A stretch of DNA of 64,000 nt from Aspidapion aeneum (lineage: Eukaryota > Arthropoda > Insecta > Coleoptera > Brentidae). Where the stretch lies: positions 60,429,471-60,493,470 of the forward strand of contig OY755046.1 in assembly GCA_963576565.1 (NCBI GenBank), read 5' to 3'. The position numbers and the translations under genes were made by a program. Below, piece by piece: positions 62,259-64,000 of this stretch; positions within the stretch are counted from its first letter, which is position 1; each line of letters starts with the position of its first letter. The notes under the pieces are model-generated. The model saw only the letters and a program-made list of their open reading frames with translations. It had not been told where the DNA came from and ran no database searches.

Positions 62259-63485
62259 GGAAGGGCGAAAAAATATCGAATAACAAAATATCGAAACTAC
62301 AAAATATCGAATTAAAATATCGAAAGTACATAATATCGAAACTACAAAATATCGAAACTACAAAATATCGAATAACAAAATATCGAAACTACAAAATATC
62401 GAAAATACAAAATATCGAAACAACAAAATATCGAAACAACAAAATATCGAAAATACAAAATATCCAAAACACAAAATATCGAATAACAAAATATCGAAAA
62501 TACAAAATATCGAAACAACAAAATATCGAAACAACAAAATATCGAAAATACAAAATATCGAAAACACAAAATATCGAAAACACAAAATATCGAAAATACA
62601 ATATATCGAAACATCAAAATATCGAAAATCAAAAACTGAACCTTCACCTAACCTGACCCTGACCTAATCGAACGTAACCTAATCTGATATAACCACATGA
62701 AAATAGATAGTTTCAAAAACCTAACCTAACGAAACCTAATGAAATCTAACCGAACCGAACCAAATCAAACCGAACCAAAGCAAACTAAACCAATTATTAA
62801 AAAAAAAAAACTTTCCTGAGTTCTTTCCCGGGATCCTAGAAGGTGTGAATTCGAACCGAACCGAACTGAACTGAATCGAATCGAATCGAACCGAACCGAA
62901 CCGAACCAAACCTAATTAGCAGTGTTGTAGTTTAGTTTGGTTAGGTTAGGTTTGATTCGGTTCAGTTACGTTCGGTTTGGTTTGGTTCGGTTCGGTGCAG
63001 TTCGTATTCACACCCTCTAGGATCCCGGAAAAGAAGTCAGGAAAGTTTTTTTTTTAAAATTGTTGGTTCAGTTTGCTATGGTTCGGTTCAGTTTGGTTCG
63101 TTTCGGCTAGATTTTATTAGGTTTTGTCACTTTGAAACTTTCTATTTTTATGAGGTTAGGTTAGATTAGTTTTAGTTAGATTAGGTTAGGTTACGTCAGG
63201 GTCGGGTTATGTTAAGGTTTCGAAATTTTCTATTTTTGATTTTCGATATTTGTTAATTTCGATATTTTGTGATTCGATATTTTGTATTTTCGATATTTTG
63301 TATTTTCGACATTTTGTGATTCGATATTTTGTAGTTTCGATATTTTGTGGTTTCGATATTTTGTAGTTTCGATATTTTGTAATTCGATAAAATGTAGTTT
63401 CGATATTTTGTATGTTTTCGATATTTTGTATTTTCGATATTTTGTGTTTTCGATATTTTGTGTTTCGATATTTTTTCGCCCTTCC
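62259..63485. mobile_element. 1.2-kb foldback element made of short repeats
   Basis: GGAAGGGCGAAAAAATATCG at the left matches, inverted, CGATATTTTTTCGCCCTTCC at the right. Each ~600-bp arm has three zones from the outside in: an array of about 16-base units around AAAATATCGAAA, a zone rich in CCTAACCTAAC/GGTTAGGTTAG, and a zone of CCGAACCGAA units flanking GGGATCCTAGA. The centre is near 62930. No protein coding. Confidence 0.82.
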
Positions 63486-63549
63486 TATATTTTTCACAGT
63501 GGGCAACGCTGAGTTTTTTTTCACCTAAAAAAAAAGATCAGATTAGACA

Positions 63550-63990
63550 AGGAATAGTAGATTTTTTAACATATATGAAACAATGGTGAAAATCACGCTG
63601 TTGTATGGAATAGAGACTTGTCGCGTAACAGAAAAATACAAAAAACAAAAATTGAAAGTGTCGAAATTGATGCAATAAGAAGATCAATGAGAATATCTAC
63701 AACAGATCATATGAAAAATGAGATCATAAAAGAAAGAATAGGAATCTAGAAAAGCATAACGGATGACATCACTAAAAAAGAACTGATATGGTACGACCAT
63801 GCACAACGGATGAACGACGAAAGATTACCAAAGCATGTCCTAAAATGGCAACCAATAGGGCGCAGAAAAAGAGGGCGTCCTAAACCAGAATGGCAACAGT
63901 CAATCAGAAGATGATTGTCAGGATCGAAGGAGGTGGAAAATAGGCGTCGGACAACGTAGAAAAAAGTTCAAAACCGACATAGTAGTAGTA
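63550..63990 (+). pseudogene. 3' end of a non-LTR retrotransposon (family 2)
   Basis: Plus strand; matches 23610-24025 and 56260-56625. Readable parts include TLLYGIETCRV-like sequence near 63595, LIWYDHAQRMNDERLPKHVL (about 63785) and GRRKRGRPKPEW (about 63860), ending with TAGTAGTAG. Frame changes and stops are present. Confidence 0.75.
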
Positions 63991-64000
63991 GACTCACCTC

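Noticed and set aside
62171..63524. Open frames reading as repeated KYRKYKIS or YFRYFVFSIF strings, and a CRISPR-like look of the array
   Set aside because: These are translations of the AAAATATCGAAA simple repeat. Spacers are short and not unique, the array is mirrored in an inverted repeat, and the DNA is animal.

Overview
The window is animal DNA, almost certainly from an arthropod and most likely an insect with a large, repeat-laden genome. The evidence is one intron-split gene with GT-AG junctions, plus remnants of mariner/Tc1, pogo, hAT, Penelope-like and non-LTR elements of kinds common in insects. A beetle is my guess from general familiarity with such repeats; nothing here proves it.

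The only protein-coding host gene I can support lies on the minus strand, from a start codon at 24488-24490 to beyond the left edge. Six exons (24490-24269, 22862-22681, 22588-13668, 6067-5542, 3076-2883, 472-341) join in frame through GT-AG junctions and give 10,177 coding bases, at least 3,392 residues, with no stop codon yet reached. The product looks like a large, mostly disordered nuclear protein. It has a short helical N-terminal module, long Lys/Arg/Ser/Glu-rich tracts, a proline-rich stretch, AT-hook-like motifs, a seven-fold internal repeat, and C2H2-type zinc fingers in three places. I do not recognise a named orthologue.

Its introns are full of mobile DNA. The 2.4-kb intron at 473-2882 holds a hAT-type element with a perfect 8-bp target duplication. 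The 2.5-kb intron at 3077-5541 holds two non-LTR retrotransposon remnants. The 7.6-kb intron at 6068-13667 holds a palindrome-ended 0.7-kb element, then a 5.6-kb Tc1/mariner-like element with ~400-bp terminal inverted repeats, into which a second internally deleted mariner has jumped, and then two small MITEs. The first intron holds another non-LTR fragment.

From about 24.5 kb to the right edge I find no convincing gene. The region is a mosaic of long inverted-repeat (foldback) elements, tandem arrays, MITEs and retroelement fragments. The clearest are a Penelope-like GIY-YIG remnant (29.5-30.4 kb), a tandem array of roughly 380-bp units (30.6-35.5 kb) whose right end is distinctly GC/CpG-richer and abuts a possible first exon, a pogo/Tigger-like element with a CENP-B-type helix-turn-helix (40.5-41.5 kb), a 40-bp hAT remnant with an intact 8-bp duplication (45.6 kb), a 2.2-kb foldback element whose arms are 141-bp tandem repeats (57.3-59.5 kb), and a 1.2-kb foldback built of short repeats (62.3-63.5 kb). 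Four members of one non-LTR family (4.2, 23, 56 and 63.5 kb) all lie on the plus strand.
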